NCBI RefSeq assembly: GCF_030316135.1
Contig: NZ_CP128185.1
Span: forward strand, 1,922,001 to 1,986,000
DNA length: 64,000 nucleotides
Reading direction: 5' to 3'
Source of the DNA: Aliiglaciecola sp. LCG003
GTDB lineage: Bacteria > Pseudomonadota > Gammaproteobacteria > Enterobacterales > Alteromonadaceae
Shown here piece after piece: positions 28,509 through 37,917 of this stretch. Each line of letters begins with the position of its first letter. Positions within the stretch are counted from its first letter, which is position 1. A program made the translations under genes and the position numbers. The notes beneath the pieces were generated by a model that saw only the letters and a list, made by a program, of their open reading frames with translations, made no database searches and was not told the DNA's origin.

Positions 28509-28961
28509 TTAGGCGTTATTAGCTAAGCTTTCATGTTTGGTCATATGCAGGAAAACGGCAAGTGACATCAGCAATAAGCTGGCGGAAACAACGACCGCGA
28601 CCGGATAGTATAAATTACCGGCTAAATCCAGCTGACTATACTTAATGATCATGATTAGACCTTCTAACACCAATGCAATCACCACTACACTTACAAAACG
28701 GGTGACGGTTCGGCGAATAGATAGAAATAAATTAGAGTCATCTTCGAATTTATATTCTTTTAAAATACCAATAGCTAGCTCAAAAGTAGCTAATGCAATG
28801 AAGAGATCATTGATTGCTTTAATTACACCGCTAATAAACTCTTCGGCAAAAAAGGCTTGGTTAAAGTGATAAACTGCCAGTGCGACCAAACTTAGTGACA
28901 AGGCCATAAATAGTATGGAGAAACCGGTGGCACTAACCTTCATCATGGTTTTATTTAGCAT
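28509..28961 (-). CDS. Small four-helix inner-membrane protein
   Basis: A 150-residue integral membrane protein with about four hydrophobic segments: residues about 12-33, 48-66, 85-107 and 117-140. The arrangement of four helices with charged loops, and LFIALATFELAIGILKEY, is reminiscent of the PsiE-like (phosphate-starvation-inducible E) family, but I cannot confirm this by eye. It begins at ATG 28961 and lies downstream of a small exported protein gene on the same strand (34 bp gap), so they may be cotranscribed. Function unknown. Confidence 0.75.
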   Translation of the reverse strand: MLNKTMMKVSATGFSILFMALSLSLVALAVYHFNQAFFAEEFISGVIKAINDLFIALATFELAIGILKEYKFEDDSNLFLSIRRTVTRFVSVVVIALVLEGLIMIIKYSQLDLAGNLYYPVAVVVSASLLLMSLAVFLHMTKHESLANNA

Positions 28962-28995
28962 TCAATTACGTCCCCTAGCTAAGATAAAAGTTGTA

Positions 28996-29322
28996 CTAAA
29001 GTGCAGCGCGGGGCACTGTCTGCTGGACTGATGACAAATGTAAATCAACCAAATTCAGTCCACGTTTAGCATGATCAAGGGCCTGCTGCTGCCAATTGGA
29101 TTGATGTAATTTTTTAGAAGATTTTAAATAATAGTGGGCTCTTTGGATGCGCAACTTGCCATTTCTGGTCGCAGGATAATAAGTCAAGTTGTCTAATTTC
29201 TGCTCCAAATTTTGTATTTCAATTGTCGCAGGACTAGACTCGTGCGCTGGTTTAAAATTGGTCTGTGCAACCGCCGCACCTATGGCAAACATCAATAAAC
29301 ACAGTGATATTAAAATTTTCAT
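28996..29322 (-). CDS. Small exported protein of unknown function
   Basis: A 108-residue protein with a clear Sec signal peptide (MKILISLCLLMFAIGAAVAQ, cleavage probably after AVA). The mature part of about 89 residues is helical and basic, with RIQRAHYYLKSSKKLHQSNW and QQALDHAKRGLNLVDLHLSS resembling a helical hairpin. It lies upstream of the four-helix membrane protein. Periplasmic location is predicted; family not recognised. Confidence 0.7.
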   Translation of the reverse strand: MKILISLCLLMFAIGAAVAQTNFKPAHESSPATIEIQNLEQKLDNLTYYPATRNGKLRIQRAHYYLKSSKKLHQSNWQQQALDHAKRGLNLVDLHLSSVQQTVPRAAL

Positions 29323-29658
29323 TCTGGTCCCTTAGTAATGGATTAAAAGAGTTTCTGAAATCATTAGTTGCACTATTGGTGCCAAGGGACTGCTTTAATT
29401 AAGAAAATCCAAAATTATTTCTAAGTGTATGATTTATAGTTATTAATATATTCAAACTGAAGTGGAATAAATACTTTTGTGTTACGCAAAGGGAGTAAGA
29501 GACGAGAGGGTTGGGTAACTTTTGCAGAATATATCGGTCGATTTTACATACTTAACTGGCGCTTGAGGTCAGTGATTTATCGATTTTGTCATTATCTTAT
29601 GCAACATAGCCGGACGAAAAGTTAGACAGAAAAAACATAATACAGATTATATTAAGGA
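29323..29658. other. Intergenic stretch, no recognised gene
   Basis: About 336 bp, AT-rich at its left end, between two minus-strand genes. It should contain the promoter of the exported-protein gene. No ORF, terminator or RNA gene could be supported. Confidence 0.45.
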
Positions 29659-30159
29659 TTAAATACCGACAATTTCGCTGCGTCTTTGCACAAAGATCAC
29701 GTCACGCCATTGGCCATTTAATTGGGCAATTTTTTCACGTATTCCTAAAGGCACGAATCCATTTTTCTTATGCAAAGCAATACTAGCAGTGTTTTCAGGG
29801 AAAATAGAAGCTTGCAACATCCAAATGTTATTATTCTCAGAAGCGGTAACCAAATTAGAAAGAAGTATCTGGCCAACACCTTTCCCTTGCGCATGCTCAG
29901 CCACATAGACACTCACTTCAGCTACGCCCTGGTATACCTCTCGAGTTGATACCGCTGAAAGCGCCGCCCAACCTAAAACTTCCTGTTTATCTATAGCCAC
30001 TAAGCGGCAACAGCTAAGCATTGAATTGTTCCACTGGTGCCAGGTTTTAACCTTGGTTTGAAAGGTAGCATTGCCTGTATTTATGCCCTGTTGGTATATA
30101 TCTCTTACTGCAGGATAATTTGCAGGCTCAAAACTTCTAATTGTTATTGTCTGGCGCAA
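29659..30159 (-). CDS. GNAT-family N-acetyltransferase (PAT/MnaT-like)
   Basis: A 166-residue GCN5-related acetyltransferase with the acetyl-CoA loop in AEHAQGKGVGQILLSNLV and the C-terminal NTASIALHKKNGF strand-helix. The opening RSFEPANYPAVRDIYQQGINTGNATF and the tail GQWRDVIFVQRR resemble phosphinothricin/methionine-sulfone acetyltransferases (YncA/MnaT). The start is TTG at 30159: no ATG fits before the conserved N-terminus, and an AGGA lies about 11 bases upstream. Substrate not determined. Confidence 0.88.
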   Translation of the reverse strand: MRQTITIRSFEPANYPAVRDIYQQGINTGNATFQTKVKTWHQWNNSMLSCCRLVAIDKQEVLGWAALSAVSTREVYQGVAEVSVYVAEHAQGKGVGQILLSNLVTASENNNIWMLQASIFPENTASIALHKKNGFVPLGIREKIAQLNGQWRDVIFVQRRSEIVGI

Positions 30160-30527
30160 GTTAAATTCAGTCCTATTTTGAGCTAGCCAGGGTAAAACTA
30201 GTCTAAGGTACCTAACTTTATTTTTGAAGTCATTAAACGCACAGGACTAGCGCCTGCCACGAAAAGCTTGTTGTATAGGGATACAGGTCTTTTGCGACAG
30301 GAGTATTTAACCTGTGCGTACTTGGCCACCAATTTTGTGCCTTTTATCAAATCTAGAATACCCAGCAAACCAAACAGTAGGTGGTGACGTTAGAGGGGCA
30401 GTCTATGCTGGCGAAGATGCGTCCTGCCAGCATATGTTAAGAAAATAAAGATATAGTCTATGCTTAGTATAAATTAAGTAGGCGCTATCTTTCGCCCCCT
30501 AATGAGCAAAGCCCGCGGGAAAGTGGC
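30160..30527. other. Divergent intergenic region with a 9-bp hairpin
   Basis: About 368 bp between divergent genes. TATGCTGGC (30404-30412) is the exact complement of GCCAGCATA (30426-30434), with a 13-base loop. The hairpin lies about 95 bp before the next start codon. No T-run follows, so it could be part of a leader or an operator. No ORF is supported. Confidence 0.45.
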
Positions 30528-30953
30528 ATGAGTAAATTTCAATTACACGGTAAAGTCGAGTTAATCCTAGATGAGAATATTCTCAGGGTTGAAGGTTATG
30601 GACCATGGAATATTGAATCACTCATTGATACAAAACAACGAGTAATGCCTCTTATGAGTCAACTGAGTGCCGGTCCATGGGGCGTACTGGTAGTGTTATA
30701 TGGTGAACCAATATATGTCCCCGATGCCGCTAACTATTTGGTGGAATTGATTAAAGAATTGAAAAAACGTGGAAGAACTGCCTCGGCAATCATGGTTGAA
30801 GAATCAAATGAGCCTGAATTTGCAAAGCGGCATATCAGTTCCATCTTTGAACGGGCAGGGGAGACATTTCGTTTTTTTAAACATCAAGATGACGCAAGAG
30901 TATGGCTAATAGAAAAACTTGCTGCAGCTAAAAGCAATAGCCAACCTAGATAA
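30528..30953 (+). CDS. SpoIIAA/STAS-like protein of unknown function
   Basis: A 141-residue soluble protein starting at ATG 30528. The pattern (HGKVELILDENILRVEGYGP with a later segment GRTASAIMVEESNEPEFAKR and the FFKHQDDARVWLIEKL end) fits the SpoIIAA-like/STAS domain proteins found in many marine bacteria, where a helix-turn regulates partner binding. There is no membrane segment. It is a single gene. Family assignment is moderate; function unknown. Confidence 0.72.
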   Translation: MSKFQLHGKVELILDENILRVEGYGPWNIESLIDTKQRVMPLMSQLSAGPWGVLVVLYGEPIYVPDAANYLVELIKELKKRGRTASAIMVEESNEPEFAKRHISSIFERAGETFRFFKHQDDARVWLIEKLAAAKSNSQPR

Positions 30954-31126
30954 CTCATGTAACAAAGCTTATCCCATTTAAACCTGCATTGCCGTGCTGA
31001 ATTATTTAATATACTTTTATAGCATTGAATGGTTAGTATTTTTAAAACTGGTGTTGCTGTTCAATATGCAAAAACACAAATATCGATTACGTTTAATTAA
31101 ATAATCCACACTGATATGGGCATCTA

Positions 31127-31852
31127 ATGAGTATTAATAAAATAGCGACATTGAGTATATTATTGATTTTAGGAGGCTGTGCATCTTATACCACTCCCGG
31201 TGGCAGTATAACGCTCAGTGAGTTAGCGGATGCGGATATTAACCAGCTCATGGCTAATCAGCCAGCTGCGAATTTTCCGGCTAATATTTCAATCGCTAGG
31301 GTTCAGGCGCCTGGATATCAATCTTACAAAGTCAGCAGTTTTGGCACAGGCCGTTACAGTGTTGTTACCACGCGTGATGTGGCGACTGATGATGACTTTA
31401 CGCGGTTATCTCATCTGCCAGGAATTGCTGGCATTGCGCCGCTGAGTCGAATACTACTGCCGGTTAATCTTGATTCAATCAAATCGTTGCGAGCAGCATC
31501 CGCCAGATTAAAAGCAGATATTCTGTTGATATATACCTTTGATACGTCCTTTCACGCCGGAGAGCAAAAGTTTGCACCCTTGAACGTTATTTCACTCGGC
31601 TTTTTAAAAAATAAACAGGTCATGGTAACTACCACTGTTTCAGCAGCATTCTTTGATGTGCGCACTGAATATTTATATGGACTTTCTGAGGCTACATCCA
31701 AACAGAGTAAAAGTGCGAGTGTATGGAGTACAAGTGACGCGGTAGATGATCTGAGGGTCACTACCGAAAAAGCAGCATTTCAAGATTTGTTACCTGAAAT
31801 AGAAAAAACGTGGCACAACATTCTCTCTCAGTATACGAATAAAGGTATCTAA
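31127..31852 (+). CDS. Lipoprotein of unknown function
   Basis: A 241-residue lipoprotein with signal MSINKIATLSILLILGGC (lipobox LGGC, Cys18). The mature domain has a Ser/Asp-rich N-terminus, a region with SRILLPVNLDSIKSLRAASARLKADILLIYTFDTSF, and a C-terminus that is probably helical. It resembles other Alteromonadales lipoproteins of unknown function in which the domain measures internal envelope state, but I can name no family with confidence. It converges with the yihY-like gene 23 bp downstream. Confidence 0.75.
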   Translation: MSINKIATLSILLILGGCASYTTPGGSITLSELADADINQLMANQPAANFPANISIARVQAPGYQSYKVSSFGTGRYSVVTTRDVATDDDFTRLSHLPGIAGIAPLSRILLPVNLDSIKSLRAASARLKADILLIYTFDTSFHAGEQKFAPLNVISLGFLKNKQVMVTTTVSAAFFDVRTEYLYGLSEATSKQSKSASVWSTSDAVDDLRVTTEKAAFQDLLPEIEKTWHNILSQYTNKGI

Positions 31853-31875
31853 ATAATTCACGGCTTTGTCACCCC

Positions 31876-32865
31876 TCAGTCTGTATTAACTGAGGTAAAA
31901 GGTGTTTTGTCTAATTTATCATGTGCCATCCCCACATTATCTGCCACAGTGGCACCACGAGTGCCAATTGGTTTGTCTGGTCCTGTAGTACTGTCTCTAC
32001 GGGTTTGCAGTTCGATTGATGAATTCAATTCTGCTCCAAGAAGAATGACAAAAGCAGTGATATAAAACCACATCAGCAAAATCACTATTCCACCAATAGA
32101 GCCATAGGTTTCATTATATTTAGCGTATCCAGTTAAATAATAGGAAAATAAAACAGAGGCACACACCCAGCCAATGGAGGCGAAAAATGATCCTATGGTC
32201 ACCCAGCGCCATTTTGCATTACTTCTTACTGGTCCGTACCTATATAGGCTTGAAAGTCCAATGTTAAACAATATTAGCAAGGTCACCCAGGTGATCCATT
32301 TTATTTGCCCTGCGCCTAATTCTAAGCCACTTATATTGCGTATTAATATGGGCAATAGGGCGATCAACAAAAGGGCTGAAGCAATTAACAAAATCGCAGC
32401 AAGGGTCAGCACGAATCGAAAGGCGATATTGATAAGAAAGCTGCGGCTTTGCTGTTCTTGATAGGTGATGTTACAGGCAGTTACCAATGCTTGAGAACCT
32501 TTGCCTCCACTGTAAATTGCTAAACCTAAGCTTACTAAAAACCCCAAAGTCAATGATGCGTTTGAGGTAGAAATAACCGTCTCAATTTGCTCTTGTAATA
32601 TGTAGCGACTGTCCTGCGGAAAAATATTTACGATAATGCTCATATGTTGACTCAACTCGTCGCTTGAAACAAAGAGTCCATATAAAGAGATCAAAGCGGC
32701 TAAAAGCGGAAATATAGCCAACAAAAAATAAAATGCTACCCCTGCAGCAATCAGCGAGAGGTTATCTCGTTTAACTTTCGCCACTACACGCTTACTAATT
32801 TGCCACCATCCCAATAGTGGAATCTGGATTGGGTGATACGCAGTGACGCCAGCTTTCTTAGTCAT
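31876..32865 (-). CDS. YihY/BrkB-family inner-membrane protein
   Basis: About 329 residues with six predicted membrane helices, the YihY/RNase BN-like (BrkB) fold. Signature pieces are DNLSLIAAGVAFYFLLAIFP at the first helix, YSGGKGSQALVTACNITYQE, and YGSIGGIVILLMWFYITAFV LL-GAELN near the end. The frame opens at TTG 32952; ATG 32865 with AAAGG 8 bases upstream is preferred. The family was once called RNase BN but is a membrane protein of unknown transport or assembly role. The C-terminal tail is hydrophilic. Confidence 0.9.
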   Translation of the reverse strand: MTKKAGVTAYHPIQIPLLGWWQISKRVVAKVKRDNLSLIAAGVAFYFLLAIFPLLAALISLYGLFVSSDELSQHMSIIVNIFPQDSRYILQEQIETVISTSNASLTLGFLVSLGLAIYSGGKGSQALVTACNITYQEQQSRSFLINIAFRFVLTLAAILLIASALLLIALLPILIRNISGLELGAGQIKWITWVTLLILFNIGLSSLYRYGPVRSNAKWRWVTIGSFFASIGWVCASVLFSYYLTGYAKYNETYGSIGGIVILLMWFYITAFVILLGAELNSSIELQTRRDSTTGPDKPIGTRGATVADNVGMAHDKLDKTPFTSVNTD

Positions 32866-33121
32866 TGATGATACCTTTGTGTTGTTAGTTTGCGTGTTAA
32901 TAGTTCGTTTAACCTGGTTTGGCTCAAATCTATTTCTACTCTTTTTGTACAATTAATAATGCCTGAAATTTTTACAGTTAGCTTTGCAATAATTACCAAT
33001 AAGCAACGCCAAAGTTCAACGAAAGTTTATAATTCGCAATTAAAACAAAGGCTTAAATAATGGCTCGATATTCGCTTAATGACTTATGAACTAATCAAAC
33101 ATTTTCAACTAGGAGAACAAA

Positions 33122-33673
33122 ATGAAAAAATCAATTAGCTCGATTTTAGTCGCTGCGGCCCTAACTGTCTCTTCAACATCTGTATTAGCCGAAAATAGTT
33201 GGAAAGATACTGCCAATGATGCGTGGATTGATGGAAAAGCTGAAACCACATTGTTATTAAATGGTAATCTGGACTCATTTGATATCAACACTGACGTCAA
33301 AAACGGTAAAGTTACCCTCACAGGTAAAGTCGATAGCGAAGTAGACAAAGCATTAGCCGAAGAACTGATTGCTAATCTTGATGGTGTAAAGAGTGTTGAT
33401 AACATGCTAACGGTTGTTAACGAAGACAGAGAAGAAGACAGCTCTGCCATGCAAACGTTAAAAGACACCAAAATAGAAACTGTGGTCAAAACCAAGCTTT
33501 TATTCGAGTCTGAGGTCCGTGGTCGTACCATAGAAGTTGAAGTGAAAAATGGTGCAGTTACGCTAACAGGTAATGTAGATTCTGACGCTGCCAAAGACCT
33601 AGCCGGTGCAATTGCTAAAAATACCAATGACGTTAAAAACGTGGTGAATAAACTTAAAGTGTCAAACAGCTAG
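33122..33673 (+). CDS. Periplasmic BON-domain protein (OsmY-like)
   Basis: A 183-residue exported protein: signal peptide MKKSISSILVAAALTVSSTSVLA, then two BON domains (about 38-105 and 115-180). Each has the family turn, DVKNGKVTLTGKVDS and EVKNGAVTLTGNVDS, and a conserved helix. E. coli OsmY has the same two-domain layout and protects against osmotic or envelope stress, probably by binding membranes. AGGAG lies just before ATG 33122. A terminator hairpin follows, then a 54-residue ORF. Confidence 0.9.
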   Translation: MKKSISSILVAAALTVSSTSVLAENSWKDTANDAWIDGKAETTLLLNGNLDSFDINTDVKNGKVTLTGKVDSEVDKALAEELIANLDGVKSVDNMLTVVNEDREEDSSAMQTLKDTKIETVVKTKLLFESEVRGRTIEVEVKNGAVTLTGNVDSDAAKDLAGAIAKNTNDVKNVVNKLKVSNS

Positions 33674-33705
33674 GGATTTGTTCCTGAAGTTATAGTGGTA
33701 ATAAC

Positions 33706-33738
33706 GGTGCCTTTTAGGAGGCACCATTATTTATTTAT
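33706..33738 (+). terminator. Hairpin terminator after the BON-protein gene
   Basis: GGTGCC (33706-33711) pairs with GGCACC (33720-33725) across an 8-base loop, followed by ATTATTTATTTATT. A moderately strong intrinsic terminator. Confidence 0.75.
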
Positions 33739-33753
33739 TAGAAGGGACCAGCC

Positions 33754-33918
33754 ATGAAATTTAAGCGAACCGCTACGCAGAAAAACGAGTTCAGTACGGA
33801 TAAAATTAAACATTTTAATTGGTTTGATAAAATCAATAATGCCGCTACAGAAGTGAATCAGCATATTTCCCAGCCATTCGCTAAGCTTGATAACAAGAAA
33901 CAAAAGTACAGCCACTGA
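33754..33918 (+). CDS. Small 54-residue protein preceding the diguanylate cyclase
   Basis: Reading ATG 33754 to TGA 33918 gives 54 residues beginning MKFKRTATQKNEFSTDKIKH, a basic soluble peptide with a Phe/Trp core (FNWFDKINN). A GAAGGGA ribosome-binding site lies 6 bases upstream. It ends 5-17 bp before possible starts of the GGDEF gene, so the two may be coupled. No hydrophobic segment or Cys is present. I do not recognise it; its reality rests on the ribosome-binding site and position. Confidence 0.5.
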   Translation: MKFKRTATQKNEFSTDKIKHFNWFDKINNAATEVNQHISQPFAKLDNKKQKYSH

Positions 33919-33935
33919 CAGAAGTGAACAACGTG

Positions 33936-34901
33936 ATGATCAATAATATGTCCGTTCCACAAAAACCTGTTATAGCCCATCCCCTTGGTAAATCGGGGCA
34001 ATTAACTATGTGTCTCTTATTTGTAAGTAGTTGTCCAGAAAAAACCGATATGGTTAACAATCTGTTCAGCCAAGAGTTCAAGGTGATTGGTTGTTCAAGT
34101 GGAAGATCCGCTCTCAAAGCTGCTCTCAAGGATGATATTGACGTTATCCTAATTGATGCTAATGTGAATGATATGACTGCTTTGGAGATGTGCAAGTTTA
34201 TTCAGCGTAATCCCCTGACTCAAAACATCCCCTTTTTAGTGATGTCACACAATCCCACTATAGTAGAAGAAGAAACCGCACTTTTGCTTGGTGCCGCAGA
34301 CTATTTTCCATCTGATGTGACACCATTGATTTTATTTAGCCGTGTCAAAACTCACATGGATTTGATTCACAAACATCGAGAGTTAGAATTGATTTCTAGC
34401 ACAGACGGTTTGACTGGCTTGGCCAATCGAACTCAATTTGATACGACAATGCGAAGAGAGTGGCATTCAGCGCTTCGCGGCGGTTATCCTATTGCCGTTA
34501 TTATGGTAGATATCGACGAATTCAAGCTCTACAATGATACCTTTGGCCATTTACAAGGTGATGAATGTTTAAGAAAAGTAGCCCTAGCAGTGGAGCTATC
34601 TAAACGCAGAGATGAAGATCTTGCTTGCCGCTTCGGAGGCGAAGAATTCATTCTTATATTGCCTTTCACTGATATAGATGGTGCCCGCCAAGTTGCTTCT
34701 ACACTACTACAGAATGTTACAGAGCTATATTTAGTTCAGGCAAAGAAGGCACAACATCCTGCTGTCTCAGTCAGTGCTGGCATTGCAGTGCATACACCTT
34801 CTATGAATGATCAATATGAAATGACGCCAGAGGACTTGATTGAAAAAGCCGACGCCAGTTTATATAAGGCTAAAAACAATGGTAGAAATCGTTGGTGTTA
34901 A
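33936..34901 (+). CDS. Diguanylate cyclase with degenerate receiver domain
   Basis: A protein of about 321 residues with an N-terminal receiver-like domain and a C-terminal GGDEF domain. The active site is GGEEF (about residues 234-238) and the inhibitory RxxD site (RDED) is intact 9 residues before it, so it should make cyclic-di-GMP with product feedback. The receiver keeps an Asp at the usual phosphorylation strand (LIDANVNDM, about Asp74) but the acidic pair after the first strand is replaced by Ser-Ser (LLFVSSCPE), so phosphorylation is doubtful. Start may be GTG 33924, ATG 33936 or 33948. Confidence 0.88.
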   Translation: MINNMSVPQKPVIAHPLGKSGQLTMCLLFVSSCPEKTDMVNNLFSQEFKVIGCSSGRSALKAALKDDIDVILIDANVNDMTALEMCKFIQRNPLTQNIPFLVMSHNPTIVEEETALLLGAADYFPSDVTPLILFSRVKTHMDLIHKHRELELISSTDGLTGLANRTQFDTTMRREWHSALRGGYPIAVIMVDIDEFKLYNDTFGHLQGDECLRKVALAVELSKRRDEDLACRFGGEEFILILPFTDIDGARQVASTLLQNVTELYLVQAKKAQHPAVSVSAGIAVHTPSMNDQYEMTPEDLIEKADASLYKAKNNGRNRWC

Positions 34902-35160
34902 GGTTTAGGCCATTGCGGTAAGCCTTCTTAACATCCTTCTTTTTAGAGATCCCAAGCAGCACTAATTTAATTTGATACCGACCAATATCTTCTCATCAAA
35001 GCGTCAATCTTCTTAACCATGGGCGCTATTAAGGATGAATTGGCGTTCACAAAACATGTAATGAATGGCTTAAGAGCAGAGCTCAGCGGGCGTGAAATGG
35101 CCAAAGTAGCGGGTTTATACTTTGGCTATAAGGGGGGGCGCTTGAATGAGTTTTTTGATT

Positions 35161-35307
35161 CTACTCACCATCCGCAGCGTCTTGTACAGCTTCTCCTGCA
35201 CTTTCAACATCTTTACCTACGCCCTCTATAGTGGCACAGGCACCTAGTGAAGCGGTTACAATTGCAATGATAAATAAATTTTTTAACTTTTTGAATTTAA
35301 TGTCCAT
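35161..35307 (-). CDS. Entericidin A/B-family small lipoprotein
   Basis: Read on the minus strand from ATG 35307 to TAG 35161-35163, this encodes 48 residues: a lysine-rich start, a hydrophobic helix, lipobox LGAC with Cys24, and a short mature peptide with ATIEGVGKDVESAGEAVQDA. This matches the entericidin EcnA/EcnB pattern (ACxTxxGVGxD) of bacteriolytic or antidote outer-membrane lipoproteins. AAAGGA lies 7 bases before the ATG. The gene is too short for usual ORF listings and appears alone, with no EcnA/EcnB partner adjacent. Confidence 0.85.
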   Translation of the reverse strand: MDIKFKKLKNLFIIAIVTASLGACATIEGVGKDVESAGEAVQDAADGE

Positions 35308-35703
35308 AAGATTATCCTTTTAAATATTAGTCTTTGGTTAAACAATGATATTGCGAATGTTAGTTTCACCAAGCTAATACCGTGCCAATACTCAAGCTAT
35401 TGATTTTTATGGTTTTTATCTGGTTGCTTTAATGTTGATATTGAACTAACAACCATTTTTTACTGAAGGTTTGTAGTTTTTACACAGCAGTTCGCAGTCA
35501 AATCTTTCAAAGGGCGAAGTAGCGAAGCTAGAAATCTTGATATTCAAGTGTATGATTGGCCTGTTTGAGCCTAAATGATTAATATTATTGATAAGAAAAA
35601 CAATATGAGTGATCCGACTCACTCATATCAGGGCACAAAAATTCAACCTGGTTTACCTGACCTGTGGTTTATCTACCAGCACAGATGCCTTAGAAGGACG
35701 GAT
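35308..35703. other. Divergent leader region with a 10-bp palindrome
   Basis: About 395 bp between the entericidin-like gene and the prolyl oligopeptidase. ATATGAGTGA (35603-35612) and TCACTCATAT (35619-35628) form a perfect 10-bp inverted repeat about 75 bp before the oligopeptidase ATG, a possible operator or leader hairpin. The open frame extends through it to 35575 but without ribosome-binding site. No other gene seen. Confidence 0.45.
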
Positions 35704-37851
35704 ATGAGAAGTACACTTTTAATTAGTAGTTTTGTTTTATTGGTGCTGGGCTGTGCTCAGCAAAATGAGCCCGCATCAAGTCAACTCGCGACCCAAGTTG
35801 GTCAAGCGAGTAGTTACCCTGTCACCCGCCAAGATGGCACTATAGATGATTACTTTGGCCAAAAAGTAGCCGACCCTTATCGTTGGTTGGAAGATGACAT
35901 GAGTGAGGAAACCGCTCAATGGGTAAAGGATCAAAATCTGGCTACACTGAATTACTTGCAACAAATACCGTCGCGTCAAATCTTAAAGGAACGACTCACC
36001 ACACTGTTCAATTACCAAAAAGTCGGTGCGCCATTCAAAGAAGGCCAATACACTTATTTCTATCAAAATGATGGTTTGCAGAACCAGTACGTTCTATATC
36101 GTCAACAGCAAGAGGGTGAAGCTGAGGTATTCCTCGACCCAAATAAGTTCAGTGATGATGGTACGACCTCGATGTCTTCTATAGAATTCAGTGAAGATGG
36201 CACTCTCGCGACTTACTTAATTTCTGAAGGTGGAAGTGATTGGCGAACCGCAGTTACTATCGATACTGAAAGCAAGCAGGAAGTTACTCCCCGATTAAAC
36301 AACATCAAATTCAGTGGCATTGCCTGGAAGGGGAACCAAGGTTTTTTCTATTCTAGTTATGATAAACCCCAAGGTAGTGAATTATCGGCCAAAACTGATC
36401 AACATAAATTGTACTACCACCAGATTGGCACCACCCAATCTGACGATAAAGTCATTTTCGGTGCTATCCCAGAACAAAAGCACCGATATGTTGGCGGGCA
36501 AGTCACCCGTGACGCTAAATACTTATTGATTAGAGCGACGAATATTACCTCTGGAAACAAGCTGTATCTGATGCCACTCAACCGCAATGAGAGTGTTTTG
36601 GTCCCTATTACTACCGATGGGAAATCAGACACTTATTTGCTCGATAGTGTAGGTGATGAATTGTTATTGGTTACCAATCTCAATGCTCCCAACAAGCGTA
36701 TTGTTAAAGTAAAGGCGAGCCAGCCCTCTGTTAGAAATTGGCACGACCTTATTGCCGAAACAGACGATGTGTTAGCCCCAAGTACAGCGGGTGGATTTAT
36801 TTATGCTCATTACATGGTGGATGCGATCTCCCTCGTTAAGCAATTTGATATGCAAGGTAACTTAGTTAGACAGATTACTTTGCCAGGCGTTGGCACCGCG
36901 AGTGGCTTCGATGGGAAGCGTGAACAAACCGAGATTTTCTTTAATTTCCAAAATTATAAAACACCTTACGCTATCTATAAATTGGATGTTGCTAGCGGCC
37001 AGTCAATTTTATACCGCAAGCCAGATATCAATTTCGACAGTGATCTTTATGAGTCTAAACAGGTGTTTTATGCATCGAAAGATGGCACCCAAATTCCGAT
37101 GATTTTGACCTATAAAAAAGGGCTTGAACTGAACGGTACTAATCCGACTATTTTGTATGGTTATGGTGGATTTAATATTAATATTACGCCTAAATTCAGC
37201 TCATCTACTGCGGCTTGGTTAGAACAGGGAGGGGTTTATGCAGTGGCCAATCTGCGTGGTGGTGGCGAGTACGGAAAGAAGTGGCACAACGCCGGCATCA
37301 AAATGCAAAAGCAAAATGTGTTTGATGATTTTATCGCTGCTGCTGAATTTTTGATTGAACAGCAATACACATCCCCTGACTATTTGGCGATTAGAGGAGG
37401 TTCGAACGGTGGATTGCTGGTGGGCGCCGTAATGTTGCAACGCCCAGAATTGTTTAGGGTTGCCTTGCCTGCTGTAGGTGTACTGGACATGTTGCGTTAT
37501 CATACCTTTACATCCGGTGCAGGTTGGGCCTATGACTATGGTACTTCAGCTGATAGTCCGGAAATGTTTAATTACTTGCTAGGTTACTCGCCATTGCATA
37601 ATGTCAAAGCTGGAGTGCAATATCCCGCTACCTTAATAACAACAGGTGATCATGACGATAGGGTAGTGCCGGCACATTCGTTCAAATTTGCTGCTGAATT
37701 ACAGCAAAAGTACAGTGGAGGGCGTCCTATGCTGATCCGTATTGAGACCAACGCAGGCCATGGTGCGGGAACGCCAACCAGTAAAACTATCCAACAATAT
37801 GCTGACATATATGGCTTTGTTTTACACAATATGGGTTTAGAAGCGAAATAG
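35704..37851 (+). CDS. Prolyl oligopeptidase family lipoprotein (S9A)
   Basis: A 715-residue serine peptidase. ATG 35704 follows AGAAGGA and gives a lipoprotein signal, [17 protein letters not shown], placing the enzyme in the periplasm or at the outer membrane. A beta-propeller N-terminal region (about 70-420) precedes the alpha/beta-hydrolase domain with nucleophile Ser567 in RGGSNGG, catalytic Asp in GDHDDRVV, and His686 in NAGHGAG. It cleaves short peptides after proline. Length and motifs are typical of marine S9A enzymes. Confidence 0.94.
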   Translation: MRSTLLISSFVLLVLGCAQQNEPASSQLATQVGQASSYPVTRQDGTIDDYFGQKVADPYRWLEDDMSEETAQWVKDQNLATLNYLQQIPSRQILKERLTTLFNYQKVGAPFKEGQYTYFYQNDGLQNQYVLYRQQQEGEAEVFLDPNKFSDDGTTSMSSIEFSEDGTLATYLISEGGSDWRTAVTIDTESKQEVTPRLNNIKFSGIAWKGNQGFFYSSYDKPQGSELSAKTDQHKLYYHQIGTTQSDDKVIFGAIPEQKHRYVGGQVTRDAKYLLIRATNITSGNKLYLMPLNRNESVLVPITTDGKSDTYLLDSVGDELLLVTNLNAPNKRIVKVKASQPSVRNWHDLIAETDDVLAPSTAGGFIYAHYMVDAISLVKQFDMQGNLVRQITLPGVGTASGFDGKREQTEIFFNFQNYKTPYAIYKLDVASGQSILYRKPDINFDSDLYESKQVFYASKDGTQIPMILTYKKGLELNGTNPTILYGYGGFNINITPKFSSSTAAWLEQGGVYAVANLRGGGEYGKKWHNAGIKMQKQNVFDDFIAAAEFLIEQQYTSPDYLAIRGGSNGGLLVGAVMLQRPELFRVALPAVGVLDMLRYHTFTSGAGWAYDYGTSADSPEMFNYLLGYSPLHNVKAGVQYPATLITTGDHDDRVVPAHSFKFAAELQQKYSGGRPMLIRIETNAGHGAGTPTSKTIQQYADIYGFVLHNMGLEAK

Positions 37852-37882
37852 AACGGAATATATAGGTTAAATATTGTTTGCC

Positions 37883-37911
37883 TTGCATCCAATCGTTAGC
37901 AGCCGTATACT
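37883..37911 (+). promoter_or_regulatory. Sigma-70-type promoter of the rimP-nusA-infB operon
   Basis: TTGCAT (37883-37888) and TATACT (37906-37911) are separated by exactly 17 bases. It lies about 30 bp after the prolyl oligopeptidase stop and predicts a transcript starting near 37918, giving a leader of about 280 bases before rimP. Confidence 0.7.
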
Positions 37912-37917
37912 ATGCGC

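Noticed and set aside
35019-35231. 70-residue plus-strand ORF
   Set aside because: No ribosome-binding site and it overlaps the better-supported entericidin-like gene on the other strand.
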